Counted from the first letter of the stretch, positions 8,958 through 18,249 are shown. The stretch: 64,000 bases of DNA from JACDAE01 sp963717195 (GCA_963717195.1 CAVQVR010000021.1:930001-994000), one strand, 5' to 3'. Made by a program: numbers and translations. The notes: generated by a model from the letters alone, not told the origin.

Positions 8958-9514
8958 AAGAGTGCCCTTTCTGTGTAGGTTACATATTAACCAAGTATTT
9001 GCATGAAGATAAGTTATTTCTCATTTCTACTTTACATACTCCAAATTTACTCGGTGATTATCTTGCTATGAAACATCGTTTGTATCGTTCAGTTATCATT
9101 TATGTGCAAAAAATTATCACGTCGCTTGTTTCTCCTTTCCTGTCTCTTCACCTCACACCTCTCTGCCTTTTCTGAGTGATGCAATGTTTTCCTCTGAAAA
9201 CGTCGTTTTCATCGACGGTGGTGAGCCACTGGCTTATGAACGACTTCTCTGAAGACAGATTTTCATCCCGCCTAGTGAACCCATTCATGAGCGTCTCTCC
9301 TCGAATTATTGAGAGGATACTTATATTGTAGGAGTAATTCTACATGTCAATCTTAACATTTATCTGTAGGACAAGACGTAGACAAAATACCTCAGTTTTT
9401 AGGGATATTACTATCACCCTGTAAACTGTGGAATACAGGATGGACAATGTCTTTTTAACAGATGTATACTGATGCAGTAGAAAAGCGCGGATATGCTGGG
9501 AACTAAGATAAAGG
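8958..9514. other. Gene-free stretch with a diverged repeat segment
   Basis: No credible gene on either strand. Bases about 9193-9300 contain TCTGAAAACG-CGTTTTCATC-GGTGGTG and, further on, CATGAGCGTCTCT. Both strings also occur in the left part of the MITE copy at 18040-18249. This suggests a decayed relative of that element. The remainder should hold the upstream regions of the secreted protein (minus) and the TIR gene (plus), but no confident promoter was found. Confidence 0.4.
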
Positions 9515-10005
9515 ATGATAAGAATGGCGACAGGACTAAAACAACCAATTAGCCTCTACTTAAGTTATGCTCAGAAGGATGAGGCACTCAAACAAGAATT
9601 TGAGGACTATCTTGCGATTTTGCAACAGACTGGGTTAATCTCGGGTTGGGTAGAGCATGAGGTTCAATCAGGAACAGATTGGTCGCAGGTAGTCGATCCA
9701 CGTCTATTCTCAGCTGATCTTGTCCTGATACTTGTAAGCCCTGCCCTGCTACAGGCTATTGTTATGGCGCTGAAATACGTGAAGCCTTCAAGAGAAGTGA
9801 AGCAGCAGAAACACGAATCATTCCAATTATCTTGCATTATGTAAATCTAACAGGAAGCCGCCTTGAGTCAATACAGCCTTTACCCAAAAATGCAAGACCT
9901 GTCTCATCCTGGCCTGTTCGCACTGAAGCCTGGAGGAATATAGATCAGGAGATTCGCGACGTGATTACAAACTACTGGCAGCAACAATGGTCAACCCAAC
10001 CATGA
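9515..10005 (+). pseudogene. TIR-domain protein, frameshifted
   Basis: Residues from 9524 (the better-spaced ATG) read as a TIR domain: SLYLSYAQKDE, FEDYLAIL, then LVLILVSPALL. The frame then diverges and stops at about 9844. From about 9756 the next frame continues the family sequence with YCYGAEIREAF, IIPIIL, LPKNARPVSSW and AWRNIDQEI, ending at 10005. The Glu in YCYGAE corresponds to the catalytic Glu of NADase-type TIR domains, so the lesion (one base lost or two gained near 9751-9757) removes the active site. TIR domains act as NAD+ hydrolases in defence or as signalling adaptors. No partner effector gene is adjacent. A sequencing error is possible. Confidence 0.75.
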
Positions 10006-10104
10006 GTTGAAGTTCGCTAGCAAGATTTTATAGAGAACCTTCTTTCACCATTAAATAAAATATAATGTAACAACTCTTTTCCTTTTAAAAATGAATGATG
10101 CGCC

Positions 10105-10431
10105 TCACGACGAGCACTCCTGTGACTGAGAAGGTAAAAGTATATAGCCATAACTATAAACCCGATTGATCTGAAGTCCGTAGACCTTGACTTTACTACG
10201 AACTCTATTCACGTACTTACTAATAAGTTTTGATGCTCCGTTGTCCATTTGCTGAAGAGATAATTCCTCCAACAAAGCCACTTCTGTTACAATACCGTGG
10301 ATCAGTAAGAGGTGCACTAATTTGTATTCAGTAGGACTGAAACGCAGGATGCGATTTTCAATAATCACCAGATTATGCTCGTCATCGTATTTGATGTCCA
10401 TATCCTCAATACGTAAACAGCGTACAAGCAT
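10105..10431 (-). CDS. Stand-alone OmpR/PhoB-type winged-helix DNA-binding protein
   Basis: 108 residues. The region from about residue 17 (NLVIIENRILRFSPTEYKLVHLLL) to the C-terminus matches the Trans_reg_C winged helix: the LSPTEY-like start of the fold, a recognition-helix region (SKLISKYVNRVRSKV) and the terminal wing hairpin (INRVYSYGYIL). There is no receiver domain, so it is not a classical response regulator. It probably acts as a small transcription factor in the cytoplasm. It has its own upstream intergenic region of nearly 300 bp. Target genes are unknown. Confidence 0.75.
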   Translation of the reverse strand: MLVRCLRIEDMDIKYDDEHNLVIIENRILRFSPTEYKLVHLLLIHGIVTEVALLEELSLQQMDNGASKLISKYVNRVRSKVKVYGLQINRVYSYGYILLPSQSQECSS

Positions 10432-10724
10432 AGCAATATACTCCTTTTTTGAAGCAGATGTATGTATAAAATAAATAGGATGAACGCATATTTAGCAAAA
10501 GGCAAATTTTTATAACTTGTACGGAGTAGTAAAACCACTAATGGTGATTATCTGTTAATATCGAATGTTTATGCGTGTCTCAAATGTGATGTAATATTAG
10601 CATATTTATATCCATTTGTCAATAATATGTGTCTATTTAACTGTTGACTTTCTTCTAGTGCTGGAGAGATCCTCGAACGTCTATTTCCTTTCACACAGCC
10701 TGACAGACAATCATCAAGGCAGGA

Positions 10725-11228
10725 TCACTCTCCCACCGCCACTATCCCATCTCGGTTGCATACCCGCTGTAAGAAGATCCCTGCTGTATAGTCTTGCAAT
10801 GCATCTCCACAGACCGGACATGATCGTAGTGGACTATATTCATCCACTGACTGATCCTGGAAATACCAGTAGTAGCAGCGACGTGTCTCATTAAGATCGC
10901 GCTGAACGTCTCTCCCTCGCATATTCACAGTGCTCGTGATATCCGTAAGCTGCTGTCTTGCCTATTTTTCGTATACTCCTGAATAGAGCCATAATACATA
11001 GATCGCATGATAGACATTGTTCCATATGCTAATCTTCTCAACGACCTGCTCAGATAACACGAGGGTTTCTGGAATGACTTCGAGATTACAATTCATGCAG
11101 CGTACAGGGTTCTCGCTGAGCGCATGCATCAATTTGATCGGCGGCGGCGTATCGAGGCACCGGCACAACTCATCGTCGGGAGTGGGTTCGGGAGGCCGAA
11201 GTTTCGCATAGCTCGTCTGCTTTTCCAT
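10725..11228 (-). pseudogene. Zinc-ribbon protein interrupted by an in-frame amber codon
   Basis: The start at 11228 follows AGAGGATGG with good spacing. The first 88 codons run through CRCLDT, RCMNC and IPETLVL to GVYEK, then TAG at 10964-10962. The same frame stays open for 79 more codons, with RRCYYWYFQDQS and a zinc ribbon (CPVCG...QRVC), to a stop at 10725. The halves read as one DUF2310-like zinc-ribbon protein of about 167 residues. I recall the family having Trp-Ala-Arg after the GVYEK-like segment, so TAG probably replaces TGG by one G-to-A change. Either the gene is inactivated, the codon is read through, or the base call is wrong. Function unknown; nucleic-acid binding is a family guess. 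Confidence 0.65.
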
Positions 11229-11376
11229 GGCGTACCATCCTCTTCTTTCTCGTTCACTGCTCTCCGCCGTTTCCTTCATCCTCAGTAATCAAATATGCTT
11301 TCGTCACAGTTCATACATGCATATTAACATATAGCTCAATACTTCAGGTATCTCCATCCTTTAGTTGAAAACGTTG

Positions 11377-11475
11377 GGATTGTGGGTAGGGGCGTCACCT
11401 TGCGTACGCCCGCGTGCCAGCGACGAGGTTCATCGGAACGCGGGCGCACGCAAGGTGACGCCCTACCCACAATCC
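11377..11475. repeat. Long inverted repeat, GTAGGGGCGTCACC family
   Basis: Arms 11377-11415 and 11438-11475 pair over about 38 bp with one mismatch and one extra G, around a 22-base loop. The outer ends read GGATTGTGGGTAGGGG / CCCTACCCACAATCC. Shorter pieces of the same GTAGGGGCG type recur at 13905, 13980 and 17305, which suggests a dispersed palindromic family in this genome. Confidence 0.7.
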
Positions 11476-11791
11476 TCTCAAAAACAGAGATCCTACGCGC
11501 CGTTTTGGTGGAATGTATATAATGAGTTTAGAGGGATGAAATCGTTTTCAAACTCCTTGTGCACCTTTTATAGCTTTTGTATTTACTGTTACCTGTAAAA
11601 ACCTGTGAGTGAGAGTTTCTTAGAAGGTATGAATAGGATGGTAAAAATTGGAGCATGGCACCGTGTACACTTATATAAAAAGTTAGCAAGCTATCACTCA
11701 TACATTTGTGGCCTGTATAACATATTTACCCTGCATCTCCCATAGTGCCTGCTGGATCCCTGTGCACTATGGAGAGAGGCATCTGCGCGGA

Positions 11792-11837
11792 GCTCCCGCT
11801 TACGTCTGTCCTGCCCCAGACAGGCGTAAGCGGGAGC
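11792..11837. repeat. 19-bp hairpin downstream of tpiA
   Basis: GCTCCCGCTTACGTCTGTC, loop CTGCCCCA, then the complementary arm with one mismatch. It lies immediately beyond the tpiA stop and may end the gap-pgk-tpiA transcript, but no T-run follows on the minus strand, so it is listed as a repeat. Confidence 0.55.
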
Positions 11838-11843
11838 GCCTGT

Positions 11844-12647
11844 TTATCGTACAGCCTGGCTCATCGTTTCAACCGTCTTGCGAGCGATCTCCACGAAGTC
11901 GGCTTTGAGGCTGGCACCACCTACCAGTGCACCATCGATGTCTGGATGTGCAATGAATTCTCCAGTGTTGCTGGAGGTGACGCTACCACCATAAAGGATG
12001 CGCAGAGAGGCCGCAGCTTCATCCCCATACATCTCCCCGTAGAGGCTACGAATGAGATGGATAACTTTACCTGCTCCGTCAGCCGTTGCAGCCCTGCCCG
12101 TGCCAATTGCCCAGATGGGTTCGTAAGCGACGACAACTTCTCTTGCATCATGGGACGAAAAGTTAGCAAGACTTCCTTTGACCTGAGTATGAATAACTTC
12201 ACTGGTCTGACCAGCTTCATACTGCTCAAGGTTTTCGCCAATGCAGATAATTGGGCGCAGGTGGTGTTTGAGCGCTGCCAGTGCCTTCTTGTTGACCAGT
12301 TCATCGCTTTCACCGAAGTAGGTACGGCGCTCCGAATGACCAAGAATTACTGTACTACACAGCTCGTGTACCATCGATGGAGAGAGCTCTCCGGTGAAAG
12401 CTCCCTTCTCCTCAAAGTACATGTTCTGTGCGCCAAGCTCGATACGTGTTGGTGCATGTTCCTTCAGAGTTGCATGTACGATATTCAGTGAGATCGCCGG
12501 TGGGCATAGGATACTCAGAATGTGAGGATAGGATGCCACAACCCCCTCAAGGGCCGGAAGGATTTCTTGCGCAAATTCACCGGCCTTTCTGGGACCATAA
12601 TTCATCTTCCAGTTGCCTGCTATGATAGCAGTGCGGATATGCGCCAT
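11844..12647 (-). CDS. tpiA: Triosephosphate isomerase
   Basis: Interconverts dihydroxyacetone phosphate and glyceraldehyde 3-phosphate. The 267-residue protein has the substrate-binding NWKMN motif near residue 12, the catalytic His in ILGHSERR, the catalytic Glu in AYEPIWAIGTG and the phosphate loop ILYGGSV, all in TIM-barrel order. It is slightly longer than the usual 250 residues. The start lies only 6 bp after the pgk stop, so the two are co-transcribed and probably translationally coupled. It is the last gene of the gap-pgk-tpiA operon. Confidence 0.97.
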   Translation of the reverse strand: MAHIRTAIIAGNWKMNYGPRKAGEFAQEILPALEGVVASYPHILSILCPPAISLNIVHATLKEHAPTRIELGAQNMYFEEKGAFTGELSPSMVHELCSTVILGHSERRTYFGESDELVNKKALAALKHHLRPIICIGENLEQYEAGQTSEVIHTQVKGSLANFSSHDAREVVVAYEPIWAIGTGRAATADGAGKVIHLIRSLYGEMYGDEAAASLRILYGGSVTSSNTGEFIAHPDIDGALVGGASLKADFVEIARKTVETMSQAVR

Positions 12648-12653
12648 ATCTTT

Positions 12654-13850
12654 TTATCCTTTATCTTGTAGTGCGGCGACCCCCGGCAAGGTACGTCCTT
12701 CCAGGAACTCAAGCGATGCACCACCCCCCGTAGAGACGTGCGTCATCTTCGCAGCTGCACCTGCCTGCTCAACGGCTGCAGCCGAATCGCCACCACCGAT
12801 GATTGTCAGCGCTCCAGCTTGCGTACGCTCGGCCAGGATGTTGATGATCGCATCGGTGCCTTTAGCAAACGCCGGGAACTCCGCAACGCCCAATGTGCCA
12901 TTCCAGACGATAGTTCTGGCTTCCGCGAGTACCTTGCGGAAACTCTCAATCGCAGCGGGACCGATATCGAGAATGCGCCATCCCTGCGGAACCTCGTTGC
13001 TGGCAACAATTTTAGAAGCAGCATCGGCGGCAAAGCGGTCGGCAATGGCAACGTCGGACGGAAGCAGGAACTTGATGCCCTTTTGCTGTACTTTAGCGAT
13101 CAGATCGCGAGCAACGTCCAACTTGCTCTCTTCAAACAGCGAATCACCGATTTCGTATCCCTGTGCTTTGAGGAAGGTGTTAGCCATACCCCCGCCAATC
13201 AGGATGCTATCGGAAAGGCTGATCAAGCGTTCCAGTACTGCAATCTTGTCGGATACCTTAGCGCCACCAATGATGGCTACCAGGGGCCGTTTAGGATTTT
13301 CCAGGGCTGAACCTAAAAAATTGAGTTCTTTTTCCATCAAGAAGCCAGCGACACCGGGTAGTGTCTTTGTCACGCCTTCTGTAGAGGCATGAGCCCGGTG
13401 AGCCGTTCCAAAGGCATCATTGACGTAGAGGTCTCCAAGTCTGGCAAGCTGGCGGGCAAATTCTGGATTATTCTTCTCTTCCTCTTTGTGGAAGCGGAGG
13501 TTTTCCAGTAACAGAACCTGTCCTGGCTGCAATGCTTTGGCCTGGGCTTCCACCTCTGGCCCGATGCTATCAGTAGCCGTCAGTACTGGACGATCCAGCA
13601 ATTCACTCAGGCGCTGAGCAACAGGAACGAGGCGCAGCTTCTCGACAACCTGTCCATCTGGGCGTCCAAGGTGAGACATCAAGATCAGAGCTGCTCCATG
13701 ATCAAGCAGATATGTAAGCGTAGGAAGAGCTGCTTTGATGCGCGTATCATCTGTGATCTGTCGTTCCGCGTTCAGCGGCACATTAAAATCGACACGTACC
13801 AGCACGCGCTTGCCAGCCACGTCGATGTCGCGTATTGTTTTCTTATTCAT
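12654..13850 (-). CDS. pgk: Phosphoglycerate kinase
   Basis: Transfers phosphate between 1,3-bisphosphoglycerate and ADP. The 398-residue length is normal. It shows the N-terminal substrate motif VLVRVDFNVP, LMSHLGRP, the hinge region around GGAKVSDK, and the nucleotide-binding C-terminal motif TIIGGGDSAAA. It is the middle gene of the glycolytic operon, separated from gap by 185 bp that hold a large inverted repeat. The ATG at 13850 gives the expected N-terminus (MNKKTIRDIDVAGKRVLVR). Confidence 0.97.
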   Translation of the reverse strand: MNKKTIRDIDVAGKRVLVRVDFNVPLNAERQITDDTRIKAALPTLTYLLDHGAALILMSHLGRPDGQVVEKLRLVPVAQRLSELLDRPVLTATDSIGPEVEAQAKALQPGQVLLLENLRFHKEEEKNNPEFARQLARLGDLYVNDAFGTAHRAHASTEGVTKTLPGVAGFLMEKELNFLGSALENPKRPLVAIIGGAKVSDKIAVLERLISLSDSILIGGGMANTFLKAQGYEIGDSLFEESKLDVARDLIAKVQQKGIKFLLPSDVAIADRFAADAASKIVASNEVPQGWRILDIGPAAIESFRKVLAEARTIVWNGTLGVAEFPAFAKGTDAIINILAERTQAGALTIIGGGDSAAAVEQAGAAAKMTHVSTGGGASLEFLEGRTLPGVAALQDKG

Positions 13851-13887
13851 ATGTGTATCCTGTCATTGAAGGTAATCAAGGTTCGGT

Positions 13888-14011
13888 TTCGCGGACGGGC
13901 TTATAAATTGCGCCCCTACACCAGTATTGGACGCAATTTGGGTGAACCGTTCTTTTCATCATCCCATGCTGCCCATGGTGTAGGGGCGCAATTTATAAGC
14001 CCGTCCGCGAA
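13888..14011. repeat. Inverted repeat with perfect 36-bp arms between gap and pgk
   Basis: Arms 13888-13923 and 13976-14011 are exact reverse complements (TTCGCGGACGGGCTTATAAA at the outer end, CCCCTACACCA at the inner end) around a 52-base loop. It sits inside the gap-pgk intergenic region, so it is transcribed and could attenuate pgk or protect upstream gap mRNA. It resembles a small non-autonomous element, but no target duplication was found. Confidence 0.75.
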
Positions 14012-14035
14012 CCCATCCGCAACCGCGAACCCGTT

Positions 14036-15049
14036 CTAGAATCCCTTCTGAGCGATGAAGTTGGTGAGGTCGGCGACGCGGGAGGAATAGCCCCATTCGT
14101 TGTCGTACCAGGCCAGAACTTTGACCATGCTGCCACCTAACACCATCGTGTTTTCGCCGTCGATAGTAGAGGAGTGAGGATCGCCACGGAAATCGCTGGA
14201 GACAAGAGGCTCGTCAGTATAGTTGAGGATACCATTCAGTGGACCAGCGACAGCATCCTTGAATGCCTGGTTGATCTGCTCTTTTGTTGCCTCTTTACGA
14301 ATTGTTGCGACAAAGTCGACGACGGAGACGGTAACCGTCGGGACACGCAGAGACATACCATCAAAGCGGCCTTTCAGTTCAGGGATAACCAGGGAGAGCG
14401 CACGAGCTGCACCAGTCGTAGTTGGAATGATATTTGCACCAGCGGTACGTGCACGGCGCAGATCCTTGTGCACCTGGTCCAGAATACGCTGGTCATTGGT
14501 GTAGGAGTGGATTGTATTCATCAAGCCACGCTCAATCCCAAACGTATCATTCAGCACTTTAGCAGCTGGAGCGAGACAATTCGTTGTGCAGGATGCATTG
14601 GAGATAATAGTATGTCTGGCTGGATCGTACATAGTTTCGTTCACGCCCAGCACAATAGTCAGGTCTTCACCTTTAGCCGGGGCAGAGATAATGACTTTTT
14701 TAGCGCCCCCCTTCAAGTGTGCAGAAGCTTTGCTGGCATCAGTAAAGAGACCTGTCAATTCGATAACGATATCCACACCAAAGTCGCTCCAGGGGATCTG
14801 TGCGGGATCGCGCTGTGCAACGACCTGGATCTTATGTCCGTTCACAATCAATGAATCTTCAGTTGCGGAAACCTCACCTGGGAAACGGCCATATGTTGAG
14901 TCATATTTCAACAGGTGTGCATTCGTCTGCGTGTCTGTAATATCGTTGATCGCAACGACTTCAAGGGTCTGAGGATGGCGTTCCAGGATAGCTTTTAAAG
15001 ACTGACGGCCAATGCGCCCAAAACCATTAATACCAATACGTGTTGTCAT
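14036..15049 (-). CDS. gap: Glyceraldehyde-3-phosphate dehydrogenase, type I
   Basis: Oxidises glyceraldehyde 3-phosphate to 1,3-bisphosphoglycerate with NAD+. 337 residues. The N-terminal Rossmann motif is GINGFGRIGR and the catalytic cysteine lies in SNASCTTNC. The catalytic His should be the one following TIHSYTNDQ-type sequence, and the C-terminal WYDNEWGYS is present. A strong ribosome site (AAAGGAG) sits 6 bp before the ATG. It is the first gene of the gap-pgk-tpiA operon. The 285 bp between its start and the parS-like site at 15335 should hold the promoter. Confidence 0.97.
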   Translation of the reverse strand: MTTRIGINGFGRIGRQSLKAILERHPQTLEVVAINDITDTQTNAHLLKYDSTYGRFPGEVSATEDSLIVNGHKIQVVAQRDPAQIPWSDFGVDIVIELTGLFTDASKASAHLKGGAKKVIISAPAKGEDLTIVLGVNETMYDPARHTIISNASCTTNCLAPAAKVLNDTFGIERGLMNTIHSYTNDQRILDQVHKDLRRARTAGANIIPTTTGAARALSLVIPELKGRFDGMSLRVPTVTVSVVDFVATIRKEATKEQINQAFKDAVAGPLNGILNYTDEPLVSSDFRGDPHSSTIDGENTMVLGGSMVKVLAWYDNEWGYSSRVADLTNFIAQKGF

Positions 15050-15334
15050 TACTTTCTCCTTTGTATTATGTGCGTGTCGTTAACCTATCTATTTTCTCAG
15101 GTAACCACTGTAATGTTGGCAACTTTTATGATTGAAGTATATGTGGCGAGTATCACAAATCGATCACAACCCTGTTGCCTTCCTGATACGAAATAGTCAC
15201 AACTTTGCTGATTTCGGCTCTCAGTCAGTCAAAGTCATGCACTTCAAAGTCATTCTCTTAGGTTGCCCGAAAGAAAATATACAACTGATTTTCCAGATGA
15301 GAATCGTTTGAACCGGGACATGAAAAGCTACTAA

Positions 15335-15350
15335 TGTTTCACGTGAAACA
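15335..15350. promoter_or_regulatory. parS: parS-like centromere site 1
   Basis: TGTTTCACGTGAAACA, a perfect 16-bp palindrome identical to the consensus bacterial ParB-binding site. It lies between gap and the aminotransferase. parA/parB are not in the window. Clustering with two more sites and the DnaA-box array supports origin proximity. Confidence 0.85.
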
Positions 15351-15479
15351 TCGCTCTATGAAGCAAGTCTACTAGCCAGAGGAGCAGTGATTACTCTTCA
15401 TACCCATTCCTAAGGGTATCATCTTACGCGCATGCGTGCAAGAGGGATGACATAGCAAAAGTATCTATAATTATCAAAC

Positions 15480-15505
15480 TGTAGGGGCTAAATCTGGCCC
15501 CTACA
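15480..15505. repeat. Small TGTAGGGGC hairpin after the aminotransferase
   Basis: TGTAGGGGC, loop TAAATCTG, GCCCCTACA. The 9-bp perfect stem sits just beyond the minus-strand aminotransferase stop. There is no T-run, so its role as a terminator is uncertain. It belongs to the GTAGGGG palindrome family seen elsewhere in the window. Confidence 0.5.
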
Positions 15506-15511
15506 TTGTGG

Positions 15512-16991
15512 CTACAATGGTGAGGTTGGAACGGGAATGACTCCTACAGAGAAGCGGATGTAATCGTCGGTGTAGCCGAAACCTGAACCAGGGACGCCGG
15601 CAATGCCAGTTTTTTCAAAGAGTGAGAACGCATCTTCTTGCGGATGCAGGCGACTCCAGTTATAGACAGTTGCGTCACTGTCCATATAAATCTTTGAAAA
15701 TAGGTGCTGTTCTTCGTTGATATGTTGAAGTTGTGTTTGCAATCGGCTGCGGCGTAAACGATAGAATGCCCGTAATTTCTCAGGGAGCCAGGGACGCATC
15801 TCGAAAAGGCGGAAGTAGGCCATAAAACGTAGCTGCCACTCGCCCGGAAGTGAAGCCGTAGTATTGCTCCAACTTGCTGAGATTGCGCTGGCAATCGCTG
15901 GATTCCCGCACGTGACCCAGCCAAAACGTTCGCCGGTTAGCGTATGGGTTTTTGAGAAACTACTGATGAAGAGAGTCCGTTTCAATACGCTCTGGAGTCA
16001 CAAATGTTCCCATCCGGGCATGGTCTTCTTGCATATTGCCTGTGCCTACATAAGCGAGGTCTGCAAGGATGAAAATGTCGCGCCCCTTCTGTCGATAATT
16101 ACGCAGGACATCGTGAAGTTCATTGAGCTCTTCTGGAGTATAGGCGAAAGTTGTAGGATTATTGGTAACTGATAAGTAAAGTATGCGGATATCGGGAGCC
16201 TGTCCGAGAATCTGATCAAGTTGAGCCGCCGTCAGTTTGAAGTTGTGTTCTGGCAGTGTCAGGAATTTATGTAAGCGAAATCCGCATGATCTGGCCTGCC
16301 ATTCGGGAACAGCGAAGCCTGGTTCAGGAAAGAGGACTGCGCTATCCGAGATGTTCTGTTCGCGATACATGTGGGCAAGGCCACGAAATGCCTTATCTAT
16401 ACAGTCCAGCGCACCCAGGCCCAGGTAGACCTGGCTGCCTGTGACGGAGAGACCCCATTGCTGCATTTCCTCCGCCAGCCAGGCACGTAAAATGGGATTG
16501 CCAACGCCATAAATGTCATAGATACGTGGATCGTACTTATTCTCTAGTAGCAGCCGTTCACATTCCATCATCTGATGACGTAGCCAGAGATACGTTGCGC
16601 CGGAAGCTGTATAGCCAAAGAGGTGCTCACCTGGTAGTGCAATACCCAGTTCATCGGCAAGTATTCGATAATCGTGTGTGCTCTCCGGTTCACCTTCGCA
16701 TTCGGTCACCAGGCGCAGATTTACGTCGCCGATAGTTCGATTGACGATCTCTGACTGAATTACCTCTTCGTCTATGTTGCGTTTGCGGCACTCCTGCTCA
16801 AGTTCCGCTACGAGACGAGCCATAACACGAATCGGCCCCGGACCTTCCTGTATATGAGGCCGATAGCGAGAGAGCAATTCGCTGCGTAGTTGGCGTAGTG
16901 TCTGGCGTTGTTCTCCGGGTGAGGGGTGATGAAAAGTGGGGTGTGGGCCACCAGACGAATTATGGATAATCACCGATGATACTCCCTTCAT
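15512..16991 (-). pseudogene. PLP-dependent aminotransferase (class I/II fold), frameshifted
   Basis: The N-terminal 343 residues (start 16991) contain the fold-type I pattern: a GYTASGATYLWLR segment, EPGFAVPEWQ, YLSVTNNPTTF and DLAYVGTG. The frame ends at 15960 after FVTPERI. A second frame overlapping from 15985 continues with KRTLFISSFSKTHTLTGERFGW, where the Lys of SFSKTH is the expected PLP Schiff-base residue. It runs to GFGYTDDYIRFSVG at 15512. Together the parts form one aminotransferase of about 490 residues. A single indel near 15980-15990 separates the cofactor lysine from the rest. Substrate unknown. Real decay and sequencing error are both possible. Confidence 0.75.
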
Positions 16992-17186
16992 GTGTGCGCT
17001 TTGTAACGCACCTGTCCACTAAGGTCGCGTGGTCTTCGTTGACTGGCTTTTCTACTAGACATGTAGCACAATATGTAGGGTGATACAAAATTGATCGTAC
17101 AGATGTAGTACGATTTATTGTTTTACAACGAGCAGCCTACTCCACTCTGTTTCCTATCATATTATACGTTCAGAGCATGGGCTTCG

Positions 17187-17203
17187 ATCACAGTATCTGT
17201 GAT
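17187..17203. promoter_or_regulatory. Possible operator: ATCACAG-TAT-CTGTGAT
   Basis: A perfect 7-3-7 inverted repeat. Another GATCACAG half-site follows at about 17218. It lies some 200 bp upstream of the aminotransferase start (minus strand). It resembles a site for a dimeric regulator; no regulator is identified. Confidence 0.35.
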
Positions 17204-17251
17204 TGATCATACAAAATGATCACAGTGGATAGAACAATAATAACCTATCAA

Positions 17252-17267
17252 TGTTTCACGTGAAACA
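17252..17267. promoter_or_regulatory. parS: parS-like centromere site 2
   Basis: TGTTTCACGTGAAACA again, identical to site 1 and 1.9 kb from it. It lies in non-coding DNA between the aminotransferase and methyltransferase genes. Confidence 0.85.
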
Positions 17268-17392
17268 TCCCCAATATATACTGCTCTATTCATCTTGATT
17301 TGGAAGGTGACGCCCCTACCTCTCGGGTTCATGGGAAAAAGGCTAGTTCAAATGACCATCAACAGGGTAGTACCCGAAGACAGATTCCCTTT

Positions 17393-18018
17393 TTACCCTT
17401 TGCTACGCAGAATCATGCACTGAAAGTGCCAGGTTTTTCCCTGTAAAAGAATTGTTTTAAAAGAAACGATCTCGAAAAATGGAGCCGTAACCTGCTGCAT
17501 GAACTCATCTGTATGGTGAGCGAAGAAGCGAGGAGGATTATGTTCATCTTTCTCATGCGTGCCCTCCTGCTCAAAACCGCCATAAACGCCAAGAAAGAAG
17601 AGGCCTTCAGGACGTAATAGCTCATGTAGTTTTCGCAATACAGCCGGCAAATCATCTGTAGGAACATGCAATAAACAGTTCAAAGCATAGATGGCATCAA
17701 AGGAACCGGGAGGGAAATCCAGGCTCAGAAAATCCATCACATAGGCTTTCAACCCCTTTGCCTGGCAAAGGTTAATCATATCAGGAGAAAGATCAGTGCA
17801 GATGACATCTATATCATTGTCTCGAAAGAAAAGACTATCGTTCCCTGCACCTGCTCCGATTTCTAACAGCGTAGTTTTATTCTCCTGTTGAAGGAGAGAA
17901 AGGAATTGTTGGCGCTCAATAGTTTTCCAGGATTTTTTTCAGCTTGATTTCGCTGTTCAGCTTTCTCACGATTATATGACATACGTAAGGTGGCAATGAC
18001 TTGTTGATAATCACTCAT
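17393..18018 (-). pseudogene. Class I SAM-dependent methyltransferase, frameshifted at a 7-base A/T run
   Basis: The ATG at 18018 follows GCAGGAGT. The first about 30 residues (MSDYQQVIATLRMSYNREKA) run into a run of seven A (minus strand) at about 17933-17939. One extra A there restores the frame to WKTIERQQF, the SAM-binding motif LLEIGAGAG, the acidic loop motif CTDLSPDM, and FDAIYALNCLLHVP, RPEGLFFLGVYGG and the C-terminus at 17393. The repaired protein is about 208 residues, normal for a small Methyltransf_11/25 enzyme. The lesion is a single indel in a homopolymer, which is the commonest place for a read error or for slippage. Substrate unknown. Confidence 0.75.
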
Positions 18019-18039
18019 GGCTATTACTCCTGCTTTTCT

Positions 18040-18249
18040 GTAACTCTTCTGAAAACGGCGTTTTCATCCTGGGTGGTGTATCCATAACATGAGCGTCTCT
18101 TCAGAAGGAGCCTGACTCCTCAGCACCTCCGGCGCTTCGCAAGCCATTTGGTATGGACGGTGGGATTGGCGGCCCCAGGCCGCCAATCCCACCGTCCATA
18201 CCAAATCTGGGCGAGCCACCGCAGGTGGCGAGCAGACCTGAAGAGTTAC
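18040..18249. mobile_element. MITE copy 1 with 8-bp target duplication
   Basis: The ends are terminal inverted repeats (GTAACTCTTCT... and ...CTGAAGAGTTAC). The flanking bases GCTTTTCT occur at 18032-18039 and again at 18250-18257, a perfect 8-bp target-site duplication. The interior contains a stem of about 27 bp (TTGGTATGGACGGTGGGATT and its complement around GGCCCCAGGCC). No transposase is encoded. It carries about 50 bp more on its left side than copy 2. It inserted directly upstream of the methyltransferase ribosome site. GTAA ends and 8-bp duplications are features known for the IS66 family, the possible driver. Confidence 0.85.

Larger units (their letters stand above)
11280..11843. 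other. Gene-free stretch holding two palindromic repeats
   Basis: No credible gene. It contains a long inverted repeat (11377-11475) and a shorter strong hairpin (11792-11837) just past the end of tpiA, plus an imperfect inverted copy of CATAGTGC around 11740-11775. The rest shows nothing recognisable. Confidence 0.5.
16992..17392. other. Gene-free stretch with a parS-like site and operator-like repeats
   Basis: No credible gene. It contains the parS-like site at 17252-17267, an ATCACAG inverted repeat at 17187-17203 with a third GATCACAG nearby (about 17218), and a GACGCCCCTACC fragment of the dispersed repeat family near 17305. Confidence 0.5.

Noticed and set aside
10962..10964. Pyrrolysine at the amber codon
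   Set aside because: No pyl genes are visible and the context fits a Trp codon changed by one base.
11745..12491. Plus-strand reading frame opposite tpiA
   Set aside because: It is the antisense shadow of the conserved triosephosphate isomerase gene.
15960..15990. Programmed frameshift in the aminotransferase
   Set aside because: No slippery heptamer with a downstream structure was found; an indel is simpler.
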